DNA from: Actinomycetota bacterium
GTDB lineage: Bacteria > Actinomycetota > Thermoleophilia > Gaiellales > Gaiellaceae
Direction: 5' to 3'
NCBI GenBank assembly: GCA_005885565.1
Contig: VAXK01000278.1
Coordinates: 1-11,322 of the forward strand
Length of the DNA stretch: 11,322 nt
The translations under genes and the position numbers were made by a program. How positions within the stretch are numbered: position 1 is the stretch's first letter; each line of letters starts with the position of its first letter. Below the pieces are notes generated by a model. It had not been told where the DNA came from, did no database searches, and saw nothing but the letters and a program-made list of their open reading frames with translations. Below are positions 1-6,245 of the stretch, piece after piece.

Positions 1-879
1 CCACGTGCGGTCTTCGATCGGCGTCTTCGACCTGAGCGCTCCGGACGGGGCGAAGCTTCGGAGCTCCGGCGTCCGGCCGTCGCCCGTGGGCTCGAGCACG
101 TCGATCGAGCCGTCGGCCTCCACCGCCATGTCCGCGATGCCGCCCGTGACGTCCACCGGTGTATCGGCGGCGTGACGGCCGGCGTGCCACCGCTCGACCC
201 GGTCGTTCACCTCGTCGAGGACGGCGACGTCTCCGTTCGCGGCGACGTCGAACGCCGAGGGGCCGATCGGCCCGAAGGTCGGGCCGCGGAGCAAACCTGC
301 CTGGCCCGGCGCAGAGCCCCACGGCGCCTCGGCGACGCGTGCGTCCGCGTGTCGCGTCGAACCGAAGTCGTGCGCGCCGAGGTCGACGACGACCGCGTGC
401 TCGAGCGGCAGGCTCAGCTGCGGCGCTGCCGCTCCCGCCGACGGGACGGTGAGCGACGCGCCCGTCGCCTCGTTCCGCAGGACGGCGTAGTACGAGAAGC
501 CCTCCGGCGAGGACGCGAGGCCGGCCGGCACTTCGGCGACGTAGCGGCCGTAGGCGACGTCGTCCGTGCGGCGGAGCGGGATCTTCTCGAACGCGCCCGC
601 AGCGCCCGCCCGGACGAAGACGTCGCCGCCGGCGTCGCAGGGCTCGCCGTCGAAGGGATCCTTCCCCGGCGACGGGCAGAAGACGTTGAAGCGGAGGGTC
701 GCCTGCTCCCCGGGCAGCCGCAGGAGAGGAGGCAGGTGCCCGACGTCGATGATGCTCGCAGGGTCACGATCGGTCGGCCCCGCCGCGATCGCGCCCGCCG
801 CGGCGACCGCGGCGACGCCGGCGGCCGCGCCCAGCACAAGGCCGCAGACGCCCCAGCAGAGCAGTCGAATTGCTCTCAC
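1..879 (-). CDS. Exported membrane-anchored protein with NHL-type beta-propeller start (3' end missing)
   Basis: The frame is open from a GTG at 879 to the window edge, giving 293 codons with no stop. A strong Shine-Dalgarno (AAGGAGG, plus-strand 884-890) lies 4 nt upstream and fixes the GTG; there is no nearby ATG. The first 35 residues are basic and then strongly hydrophobic (RAIRLLCWGVCGLVLGAAAG), which is a signal anchor or signal peptide. An extracytoplasmic region follows with two cysteines near residues 60-75. Around residues 200-235 comes a stretch ending in FDVAANGDVAVLDEVNDRVERW, the G-x-F-D-V-A-x-x-G-x-V-x-V-L-D-x-x-N-x-R-V pattern of an NHL/six-bladed propeller repeat, with a second weaker repeat after it. 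NHL propellers usually bind proteins or ligands, and no catalytic site is visible. The remaining blades should lie left of the window. The secreted propeller reading is fairly sure; the function is unknown. Confidence 0.72.
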   Translation of the reverse strand, partial: MRAIRLLCWGVCGLVLGAAAGVAAVAAAGAIAAGPTDRDPASIIDVGHLPPLLRLPGEQATLRFNVFCPSPGKDPFDGEPCDAGGDVFVRAGAAGAFEKIPLRRTDDVAYGRYVAEVPAGLASSPEGFSYYAVLRNEATGASLTVPSAGAAAPQLSLPLEHAVVVDLGAHDFGSTRHADARVAEAPWGSAPGQAGLLRGPTFGPIGPSAFDVAANGDVAVLDEVNDRVERWHAGRHAADTPVDVTGGIADMAVEADGSIDVLEPTGDGRTPELRSFAPSGALRSKTPIEDRTW

Positions 880-936
880 GGTTCCTCCTTCGCTGTCGTG
901 GCGACGCGCGAGGAGGCCGGAGGACGGCCACTGGTC

Positions 937-977
937 GCCTGGCTTTCAAGCCAGGCTGCCGACCGCCGTGAACGGCG
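937..977. other. Two adjacent perfect inverted repeats in the leader of the propeller gene
   Basis: The sequence GCCTGGCTT (937-945), TC, AAGCCAGGC (948-956) is a 9-bp perfect stem. Eight bases further on, CGCCGT (964-969), GA, ACGGCG (972-977) is a 6-bp perfect stem. Both lie 58-98 nt upstream of the GTG at 879. The 2-nt centres are tight for an RNA hairpin, so a DNA operator or a short terminator stem are both possible. No T-run follows on either strand. Confidence 0.35.
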
Positions 978-994
978 TCAACGGTAAGTCGAGA

Positions 995-1038
995 AGCCGG
1001 CGCGGAGTCGGGACGACGACGTCACATCCGCGCCGGCT
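995..1038 (-). terminator. Probable terminator of the small secreted-protein gene
   Basis: A 12-bp perfect inverted repeat, AGCCGGCGCGGA (995-1006) and TCCGCGCCGGCT (1027-1038), encloses a 20-nt loop. On the minus strand it begins 7 nt after the TAG stop of the gene at 1045-1395. The stem is nearly all G-C. There is no clear U-run behind it, as is common for intrinsic terminators in high-GC actinobacteria, so its strength is uncertain. Confidence 0.55.
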
Positions 1039-1044
1039 CTCCGG

Positions 1045-1395
1045 CTACGGCTTCGTGGGCTTCACCTTGACGTGCAGGTCGCGGAGGGTCAGCGCGCCGC
1101 CACCGTCGCTGCACGCCTTCGCCTTGACCTTCCCGCCCGCCGGAACGACGAGCGTGACCGACGTGCCGACCAGGCTTCGGCCTCGCTTGTTCGCCTTGAG
1201 CACGGTGAACGCGACGCTTCCGGCCGTCGCGTTGCCCTTCAGCTCGACCTGCTGGCACTTCGGCTTCTTCGACGTCGTGGTGGTCGTCGAGGCCGTCTTC
1301 GCGCCCGGCTTCGACGGCTTCGGCGAGGCCGCGAGGGCGAGCGAGGCGGCCAGCCCGGCGACGAAGAGGACCGCGAGGAGCGCTTTGAGCTTCAT
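1045..1395 (-). CDS. Small secreted protein with Ser/Thr/Pro/Lys-rich linker and two cysteines
   Basis: This encodes 116 aa from an ATG with a GGAGG Shine-Dalgarno (plus-strand 1402-1406) 6 nt upstream. Residues 1-23 form a classic Sec signal peptide (MKLK, a hydrophobic core, then ALAAS), with cleavage likely after A22 or A23. Residues 24-46 are a low-complexity linker with a run of five threonines flanked by lysine and proline. Residues 47-116 form a compact beta-rich domain opening with Cys47 and holding only one other cysteine, Cys95, so a single disulfide outside the cell is plausible. The tail is basic (VKVKPTKP). I do not recognise the domain. Terminal hairpin 995-1038 follows the stop, so the gene is probably its own transcription unit or the last gene of one. 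It may be a surface or matrix-associated protein, but this is a guess from its charge and linker. Confidence 0.75.
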   Translation of the reverse strand: MKLKALLAVLFVAGLAASLALAASPKPSKPGAKTASTTTTTSKKPKCQQVELKGNATAGSVAFTVLKANKRGRSLVGTSVTLVVPAGGKVKAKACSDGGGALTLRDLHVKVKPTKP

Positions 1396-1468
1396 CGGTT
1401 GCCTCCAACGTGGGGGTCTAGGTATTTGATGCCGAGCCGCCGTCTTCCTTGCGCCGTGCCCGGCGGGC

Positions 1469-2017
1469 TCAGTGGTGTCGCAGCGGCCGGTCGGCCGCGG
1501 GCCACCAGCCCGGCTCGCGCTTCGACAGCTCGCCCTGGAGCTCGCCGACGTACAGCGTCAGCTCCGTCTCCTTGCGGTCGAGCCGTTGCTCGAGCTCGGT
1601 CAGCTCGGCGCGCCAGCGCTCGATGCGCTGCTCGCGGAGCTCGACGTCGGCCTCGAACTCGGCCTCGCGGGTCTCGAGCGCGCCCTCGCGCTCGTCGACG
1701 TCGCGCAGGCGCCCCTCGAGCTCCTCCTCGATCTGCGCCGTCCGCTTCTCGCGCGAGGCGAGCCGGATCTTCTCGGAGACCGTGTGGCCGGAGCCCGCCT
1801 CCAGCTCGAGCTCGCGCTCGTTGAGCCGCCGCTCGGCCTCGTCGAGCTTCGCGGCCCGGCGCTCGAGCTCGGCCGACCGCCGTTCGAGCTCCTCGTCGCG
1901 GACAGGAGCCGAAGCGGGGGCGAGCGCGGGCAGAGAGAGCGTCGCTCCGCCCTCGGCGGAGATCTCGACGCGCAGGACGAGCGGCTTGCCGCTCGCAGGA
2001 TCCGTCAGCTCGGCCAT
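1469..2017 (-). CDS. Long coiled-coil protein, function unknown
   Basis: This encodes 182 aa. The frame is open further upstream to an ATG at 2059, but the ATG at 2017 has an AGGAG Shine-Dalgarno (plus-strand 2023-2027) 5 nt upstream, so I use it. Residues 1-35 are a short beta-like start (MAELTDPASGKPLVLRVEIS). From about residue 38 to 160 the protein is almost purely charged helix (repeated ELERR/ELELE/LREQRIERWRAEL) with leucines in heptad spacing, so a coiled coil is a safe reading. The C-terminus is GWWPAADRPLRHH, basic and aromatic. There is no signal peptide or membrane segment, so a cytoplasmic structural or scaffolding role is possible. No family is recognised. The gene is divergent from the metallopeptidase gene at 2124, with 106 bp between the two starts. 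Confidence 0.7.
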   Translation of the reverse strand: MAELTDPASGKPLVLRVEISAEGGATLSLPALAPASAPVRDEELERRSAELERRAAKLDEAERRLNERELELEAGSGHTVSEKIRLASREKRTAQIEEELEGRLRDVDEREGALETREAEFEADVELREQRIERWRAELTELEQRLDRKETELTLYVGELQGELSKREPGWWPAADRPLRHH

Positions 2018-2110
2018 CGCGACTCCTCTCACGATGGGCGCGGCGGCCGCGGCACGCATCCCCCACGGTGGGCGTATCGAACGAGGGACAGGAGCTGAGA
2101 ACCGGCTTCC

Positions 2111-2116
2111 TACACT
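2111..2116 (+). promoter_or_regulatory. Candidate -10 box giving a leaderless metallopeptidase mRNA
   Basis: TACACT sits at -13 to -8 relative to the A of the ATG at 2124, matching the TANNNT pattern of actinobacterial -10 boxes. No Shine-Dalgarno precedes that ATG. A transcript starting at or within a base of the ATG would be leaderless. No convincing -35 was found. Confidence 0.45.
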
Positions 2117-2123
2117 TGGGCAG

Positions 2124-2465
2124 ATGGACGACGTCGACTTCGAGCGGTGCGCCCAAGACGCGCTCGACTCACTTCCGGCAGAGCTTCGCGACTACATGTC
2201 GAACGTCGCGATCGTGATCGAGGACGAGCCGCCGGACGGCCAACCGCTGCTCGGTCTGTACCAGGGCGTCCCGATGACGCGGCGAGGAAGCTTCTACGGC
2301 GCAGTGCCTCCGGACAAGATCTCCATCTATCGAGGGCCGCTCGAGCGGCACTACGGTGCCGACAGCGAGCGATTGTGCGCCGAGATTGCGCACGTCGTCT
2401 TGCACGAGGTCGCGCACCATTTCGGCATCAGCGACGAGCGCCTCAGGGAGATGGGCCGCTACTGA
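2124..2465 (+). CDS. Zincin-like metallopeptidase family protein
   Basis: This encodes 113 aa, the usual size of the small zincin-like metallopeptidase family (Pfam zincin-like metallopeptidase, COG3824 type). The diagnostic motif is HEVAHHFGISD at residues 94-104, an HExxHxxGxxD metal site with ligands His94 and His98, catalytic Glu95, and Asp104 as the likely third ligand. Residues 20-70 hold the family's N-terminal part (ELRDYMSNVAIVIEDEP, then GLYQGVP and KISIYRGPLE). The start is the ATG at 2124; an in-frame extension to 1449 exists but is only antisense to the coiled-coil gene. No Shine-Dalgarno is seen, and the mRNA is probably leaderless. Cytoplasmic location is expected. Family members of this size are thought to be metal-dependent hydrolases of unknown substrate. 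The gene converges with the amidohydrolase gene, and the two coding ends overlap by 23 bp. Confidence 0.85.
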   Translation: MDDVDFERCAQDALDSLPAELRDYMSNVAIVIEDEPPDGQPLLGLYQGVPMTRRGSFYGAVPPDKISIYRGPLERHYGADSERLCAEIAHVVLHEVAHHFGISDERLREMGRY

Positions 2466-3456
2466 GGCCGTACAACGCGAGCGCGTTCTCGCGGAGGATC
2501 GCCCGCCCGTCGCCTTCCGCCTCGTCCGGCGGAAGCACCTCCGCCAGCGCCTCGCGCCACCACTTCGCGGCCAGGTAGTAGAGCTCGGGCGTCCGCGCGG
2601 CGTCGGAGGCGTACAGGAGCTTCGAGACCGGCGCGAGCTCGAGCGCCTCGCGCAGCGCCTCGGCCGGGCGGGACATGTGCGGAATGGTCAGCGAGAGGTC
2701 GAACCAGACGTTCCCGTACACGTGCGCGAGCCAGCCGGCCTCGCGGACGAACGGGTAGCAGTGCAGGAGCACGAACCTCGTGTCGCGGAACCGTTCGACG
2801 AGCGGCTTGAGATGCGAGGGATCGGCGCGGGCGAGCCAGAGGTCGGAGTCGCCGAAGCCGCAGTGCACCTGCACCGGGAGCGGCGCGCCCGTCGCCTCGT
2901 TCGCCTCCAACGCGGCGACGACCTCGTCCGAGACGCGGTCGATCCCGCCGCGGTAGGCCGCGATCGTCTTCAGCGCGACGTAGCCTCGCTCGCGCGCCGT
3001 CGGAATCTCCTCGGCCGCGTGCGACTCGATGCGCAGGATCGGCTTCGACTCGCACCCCGCGAGCTCGCCGAGCTCGCGCCACTCGATTCCCTCGCCCGGC
3101 GGCGGGAAGCCGTCGTCGACGAGCAGGAGCTCCGTCCCCGTCGCGCGGAGGAGCCTCGACGCGTACTCGTCCGGGTCGGTCGCCAGCCGGTGCTCGTAGA
3201 CCGCCGCCTCCGAAGGCTCGCAGCCGAAGAAGGCGGCGAGCTCCCGCACCGCGCGCCGGTAGGTCAGCCCGGTCGCGACGTGCGGCCACTGGCGCGGGTC
3301 GGGGCTCTCCGAGAAGAGCCCGCGGAACTCGTCGAGGCTCGGCCGCGCGCGCAGGATGCCGTGCGCGTGGTGGTCGACGAGCGCGACGCCGTTCAGTACT
3401 TCGAGAAGTGGCCCTGCTGCTCGAATGTCTCGTCTCCCGCTGAGTAGGCCTCCCAC
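2443..3456 (-). CDS. FluG-type amidohydrolase (amidohydrolase_2 superfamily)
   Basis: This encodes about 337 aa from a GTG at 3456. Metal-dependent hydrolase landmarks are in order: VDHHAHG at 27-33 (HxH pair His30 and His32), LKTIAAYRGG near 162-171 (Lys163, position of the bridging lysine), QVHCGFGDSD at 196-205 (His198), LLHCYPFVREAG at 230-241 (His232) and LLYASDA at 280-286 (Asp285). This set and spacing match the amidohydrolase half of FluG-like proteins, in which it is fused to a glutamine-synthetase half. Here the two halves are separate overlapping genes in reverse order. The role is probably hydrolysis of an amide or gamma-glutamyl-type bond in the cytoplasm, but the substrate is not visible. 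The start is uncertain. Family members begin about 10-20 residues before VDHH, and an ATT at 3426 has GGGAG 7 nt upstream, whereas the GTG at 3456 has no spaced Shine-Dalgarno. The gene overlaps the ligase stop by 34-64 nt, so translation is probably coupled. Confidence 0.83.
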   Translation of the reverse strand: MGGLLSGRRDIRAAGPLLEVLNGVALVDHHAHGILRARPSLDEFRGLFSESPDPRQWPHVATGLTYRRAVRELAAFFGCEPSEAAVYEHRLATDPDEYASRLLRATGTELLLVDDGFPPPGEGIEWRELGELAGCESKPILRIESHAAEEIPTARERGYVALKTIAAYRGGIDRVSDEVVAALEANEATGAPLPVQVHCGFGDSDLWLARADPSHLKPLVERFRDTRFVLLHCYPFVREAGWLAHVYGNVWFDLSLTIPHMSRPAEALREALELAPVSKLLYASDAARTPELYYLAAKWWREALAEVLPPDEAEGDGRAILRENALALYGLSSGPSP

Positions 3457-4739
3457 TCCGAGCGGCGGACGGCCAGGTAGGACGTGGACAGCGTCGGCCC
3501 AAACGCGACGGTCAGCACGTCGTCGTCGTAGAGCGCGTCGAGCGCCCGCTCCTGCGTCGCGGGCAGACGATAGATGCGACGCCTTGCGCGCTCGTCCTCC
3601 GGGATCGTCGCCGGGTCGACCTCGACCGGCTCGGGCGGCTCGAGCTCCCGTTCGAGCCCGTCGAGCCCGGCCGCGATCAGGCCGCCGACCGCGAGGTACG
3701 GGTTGCAGCTCGCGTCCGCCGCCTTCAGCTCGACGTTCGTCGAGGCCTCCTCGGAGCCCCAGAAGAGCGACGGAACGCGCACCGGCGCCTCGCGGTTGTC
3801 GTGGCCCCAGCAGGTGAACGCGCCGGCCCAGTACTGCGGGACGATCCGGTGGTAGGAGTTGAAGCTCGGCGCCGTCAAGCCACAGAGTCCCGGCAGGTGA
3901 CGGAGTATGCCCGCGACGAACGAGCGGGCGGTCGCCGACAGGCCGTCCTCTGCGGCAGGGTCGTGGAAGACGTTCTTGCCGTCCTTCCAGAGCGAGAAGT
4001 GGATGTGCCCGCCGTTGCCGGCGTTCTCGGGCCACGGCTTCGGGGCGAGCGAGGCGACGAGCCCGAAGCCCGACGCGACGCCGCGGATCGTCTCGCGGAC
4101 GAGCACCTGCTCGTCGGCCGCCCGCACCGCCGGCGCGTGTGCGGTCGAGAGCTCCTGCTGGCCGTGGCCGAGCTCCGCGTAGTACTGCTCGAGCCCGATC
4201 TCCTGCCGCTCGAGCGCGTCGACGAGGGCGTCCACGTACTCCTGGGACGCGGTCAGGCCGATCGTCGAGAAGCAGAGGCTCGAGTCGACCGGGACGAAGG
4301 CGCCGTCCTCCACCCGGGCGAGCGAGAACTCGTTCTCGAAGGCCACCTCGAGCACGCCCGCCCGCTCCTCGAGGCGGGTCGCCATCCGCTTCAGGAACGA
4401 GCGCGGGCACTGCGGCGCCGGCTCGCCGGAGAGCTGCATCAGGTCGACGAGCATCCCGCCCGTGCGCGGGGCGTACGGCAGCACGCGGAAGGTCTCCGGA
4501 TCGGGGACGAGCCGGATCTCGCCGACCGGCCCCATCCCCTCGACCGGCTGGAGGTGGTCGAGCCCGTTCATCGCCTGCATCGCGACGGTCAGGCCGATCC
4601 CGCTCTCGATGCGGCCCTCGAGGCCGCCGACGGCGCTCGCCTTCGCGCGGACGGTGCCGTCGTTCCCGCACCAGAGAAAGCGCACGAGGCGGAGGTCCGC
4701 CTCGCGCGCCTTCTCGACGACGTCTTGCGCCGACGCCAC
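3393..4739 (-). CDS. Glutamine synthetase-like gamma-glutamyl ligase (FluG/GlnA-like)
   Basis: This encodes 448 aa from a GTG directly after the permease TAG, with no spacer. All parts of the glutamine synthetase fold are present: a beta-grasp segment with DGTVRAK (27-33), VPDPETFRVLPYAP (78-91), metal-binding FENEF (134-138, Glu135 and Glu137), GHGQQE (191-196), APKPW then NAGNGGHIHFS (239-249, His245 and His247), NSYHR (294-298), NREAPVR (315-321), and ELKAADASCNPYLA (337-350). True glutamine synthetases usually have ExR in the last motif; the ELK...NPYLA form is typical of the FluG/gamma-glutamyl-amine ligase group. The expected reaction is ATP-dependent joining of glutamate to ammonia or, more likely here, to an amine, as in PuuA-like and GlnA3/GlnA4-like enzymes. 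No adenylylation-type tail is obvious. Its setting between an amino acid/amine permease and an amidohydrolase favours a catabolic role over nitrogen assimilation. The exact substrate cannot be read from sequence. Confidence 0.88.
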   Translation of the reverse strand: MASAQDVVEKAREADLRLVRFLWCGNDGTVRAKASAVGGLEGRIESGIGLTVAMQAMNGLDHLQPVEGMGPVGEIRLVPDPETFRVLPYAPRTGGMLVDLMQLSGEPAPQCPRSFLKRMATRLEERAGVLEVAFENEFSLARVEDGAFVPVDSSLCFSTIGLTASQEYVDALVDALERQEIGLEQYYAELGHGQQELSTAHAPAVRAADEQVLVRETIRGVASGFGLVASLAPKPWPENAGNGGHIHFSLWKDGKNVFHDPAAEDGLSATARSFVAGILRHLPGLCGLTAPSFNSYHRIVPQYWAGAFTCWGHDNREAPVRVPSLFWGSEEASTNVELKAADASCNPYLAVGGLIAAGLDGLERELEPPEPVEVDPATIPEDERARRRIYRLPATQERALDALYDDDVLTVAFGPTLSTSYLAVRRSEWEAYSAGDETFEQQGHFSKY

Positions 4740-6209
4740 CTAGACGGGCGTCGGAGTTGGCGTAGGTACTTCACGCCGACGCGTGTACTCGCTGATCGCG
4801 TAGATCGCGATCGCGACGAGCGCGGAGACGATCACGATGATCGCGAGCCAGACGCGCCAGCTGTGCGTCGTCCACTGCGTGACCCACGGGGTCTTGAAGG
4901 TCACGACGATCCCGACGATCGACGCCGCGATCCCGACGAGGCCGCTCCCGAAGAGCACCCAGTCGGGCGCCACGCGCACCTCCTCGAACTTCTGCGGGAA
5001 GGCGCGCTTCACGAGGTAGATGTCGGCGAACAGGAGGACCATCGAGATGCACCAGATCACGGTGACCGCGGCCTGGAGCATCCAGAAGATCTTGTTCGTG
5101 TTGTTGCTTCCGAACCACGGCCCGAACGCGACCACGGTGACGCTGCTCGCGAGCACCGTCTGGACGATGATCGCGTTCACGGGCACTTTCGTCCTGTCGT
5201 CCACGCGTCCGAGCGCCGTCGGCATCCGTCGCTCGAGGCCGGACACGAACAGGAGCCGGCTGAACGAGTAGTTGTAGACGACGGTATTCGAGACGAAGAA
5301 CCAGAGCGCGATCAGCGCGATGATCACCGCCCAGGCGTGCGAGCCCCAGAACGCGTGCTGCACGGCGACGAAGATGTCGCTGAGCCCGCCGGTCGACTGC
5401 GAGGCGGGCAGGTTCATCATCGTGCCGAACGTCGCCCAGAGGTACCCGACCATCACGACGATCGAGCCCCAGAAGAGGTACTTCTTGATCGCGCGCATGT
5501 GGACGATCTCGACGCCCATGTTCAGCGGCACCTCGATGCCGAGCAGGGCGAGGATGACGAGACCGAACAGCGTCCAGGTGCTCGAATGCGGCAGCCAGTT
5601 GTGCACCGAGCCGAAGCCGCCGGTCGCCGAGTGCCCGTCGCCGATCAGCCACAGGACGCCGGCGAGGCCGATGACGAAGATCGCCGCGCCGTAGAAGACG
5701 ACGGCGAGGTTCGCGTAGTTCTGCGTCATCCGCAGGCGCAGCATCGAGACGCCGGCCGAGAACCACAGGACGGCGAGGATCACGAGTCCCTGCTCCCAGT
5801 TCTTCGGGAGCCCGCCGGTGTCGATGAACTGCCAGATGCTGACGACGGCGTCGCCCGTGGCGGCCATGACGAGGATCCCGGGCCACCATGCGCAGAAGCC
5901 GGCGAAGAAGCCCCAGAACGGTCCCAGCGCCTTCTGCGTCCACACGTACAGCGAGCCCTCCTGCGGGAACATCAAGCCGAGCTGCGCCGTCACGAGCGCG
6001 CCCGGAATCAGGAAGGCGAGGAACCCGATGATCCAGAACGTGTACGCCGACGGCCCGGCACGCTGGATCGCCGAGGCGTTCACGATGAACAGGACGATCG
6101 CCACGAAGATGATCGTCATGTCCGCCGAGTTCAGGACCCTCGGGAGCATGCCCGGAGCGATGCGCTCCGAGATCATCTGGCGCTCGTCTGCTGGCGCAAC
6201 GGCAGCCAT
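4740..6209 (-). CDS. APC-family amino acid/amine permease
   Basis: This encodes 489 aa, the normal size for an APC-superfamily transporter. About twelve hydrophobic segments span residues 32-470. The N-terminal region (LPRVLNSADMTIIFVAIVLF, a GPSAYTFW loop and TM2 with PGALVTAQLGLMFPQEGS) is the conserved TM1-TM2-TM3 core, where the P-QEGS-L-Y-V-W sequence is the usual APC signature. The protein should sit in the cytoplasmic membrane and import an amino acid or amine by cation symport or antiport. The C-terminus is cytosolic and ends in a PTPTPTPV tail. The start is the ATG at 6209, with GGAGG (plus-strand 6216-6220) 6 nt upstream. It is the second gene of the operon: 36 nt separate it from the M20 gene and none from the ligase, so it is co-transcribed. 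The cargo is probably what the ligase then glutamylates. Confidence 0.92.
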   Translation of the reverse strand: MAAVAPADERQMISERIAPGMLPRVLNSADMTIIFVAIVLFIVNASAIQRAGPSAYTFWIIGFLAFLIPGALVTAQLGLMFPQEGSLYVWTQKALGPFWGFFAGFCAWWPGILVMAATGDAVVSIWQFIDTGGLPKNWEQGLVILAVLWFSAGVSMLRLRMTQNYANLAVVFYGAAIFVIGLAGVLWLIGDGHSATGGFGSVHNWLPHSSTWTLFGLVILALLGIEVPLNMGVEIVHMRAIKKYLFWGSIVVMVGYLWATFGTMMNLPASQSTGGLSDIFVAVQHAFWGSHAWAVIIALIALWFFVSNTVVYNYSFSRLLFVSGLERRMPTALGRVDDRTKVPVNAIIVQTVLASSVTVVAFGPWFGSNNTNKIFWMLQAAVTVIWCISMVLLFADIYLVKRAFPQKFEEVRVAPDWVLFGSGLVGIAASIVGIVVTFKTPWVTQWTTHSWRVWLAIIVIVSALVAIAIYAISEYTRRREVPTPTPTPV

Positions 6210-6245
6210 ACACCACCTCCGAGTCGGTTGTGCAGGGACTTTGCC

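Noticed and set aside
159..1429. Plus-strand open frames over the propeller and small secreted-protein genes
   Set aside because: Their translations are low-complexity shadows, while the minus strand shows signal peptides, well-placed ribosome sites and domain patterns.
3457..4671. The amidohydrolase frame stays open far upstream, giving a 742-residue protein
   Set aside because: The upstream part is arginine-rich shadow sequence antiparallel in quality to nothing and in a different frame from the well-conserved ligase encoded there. The true ligase motifs occupy the same bases.
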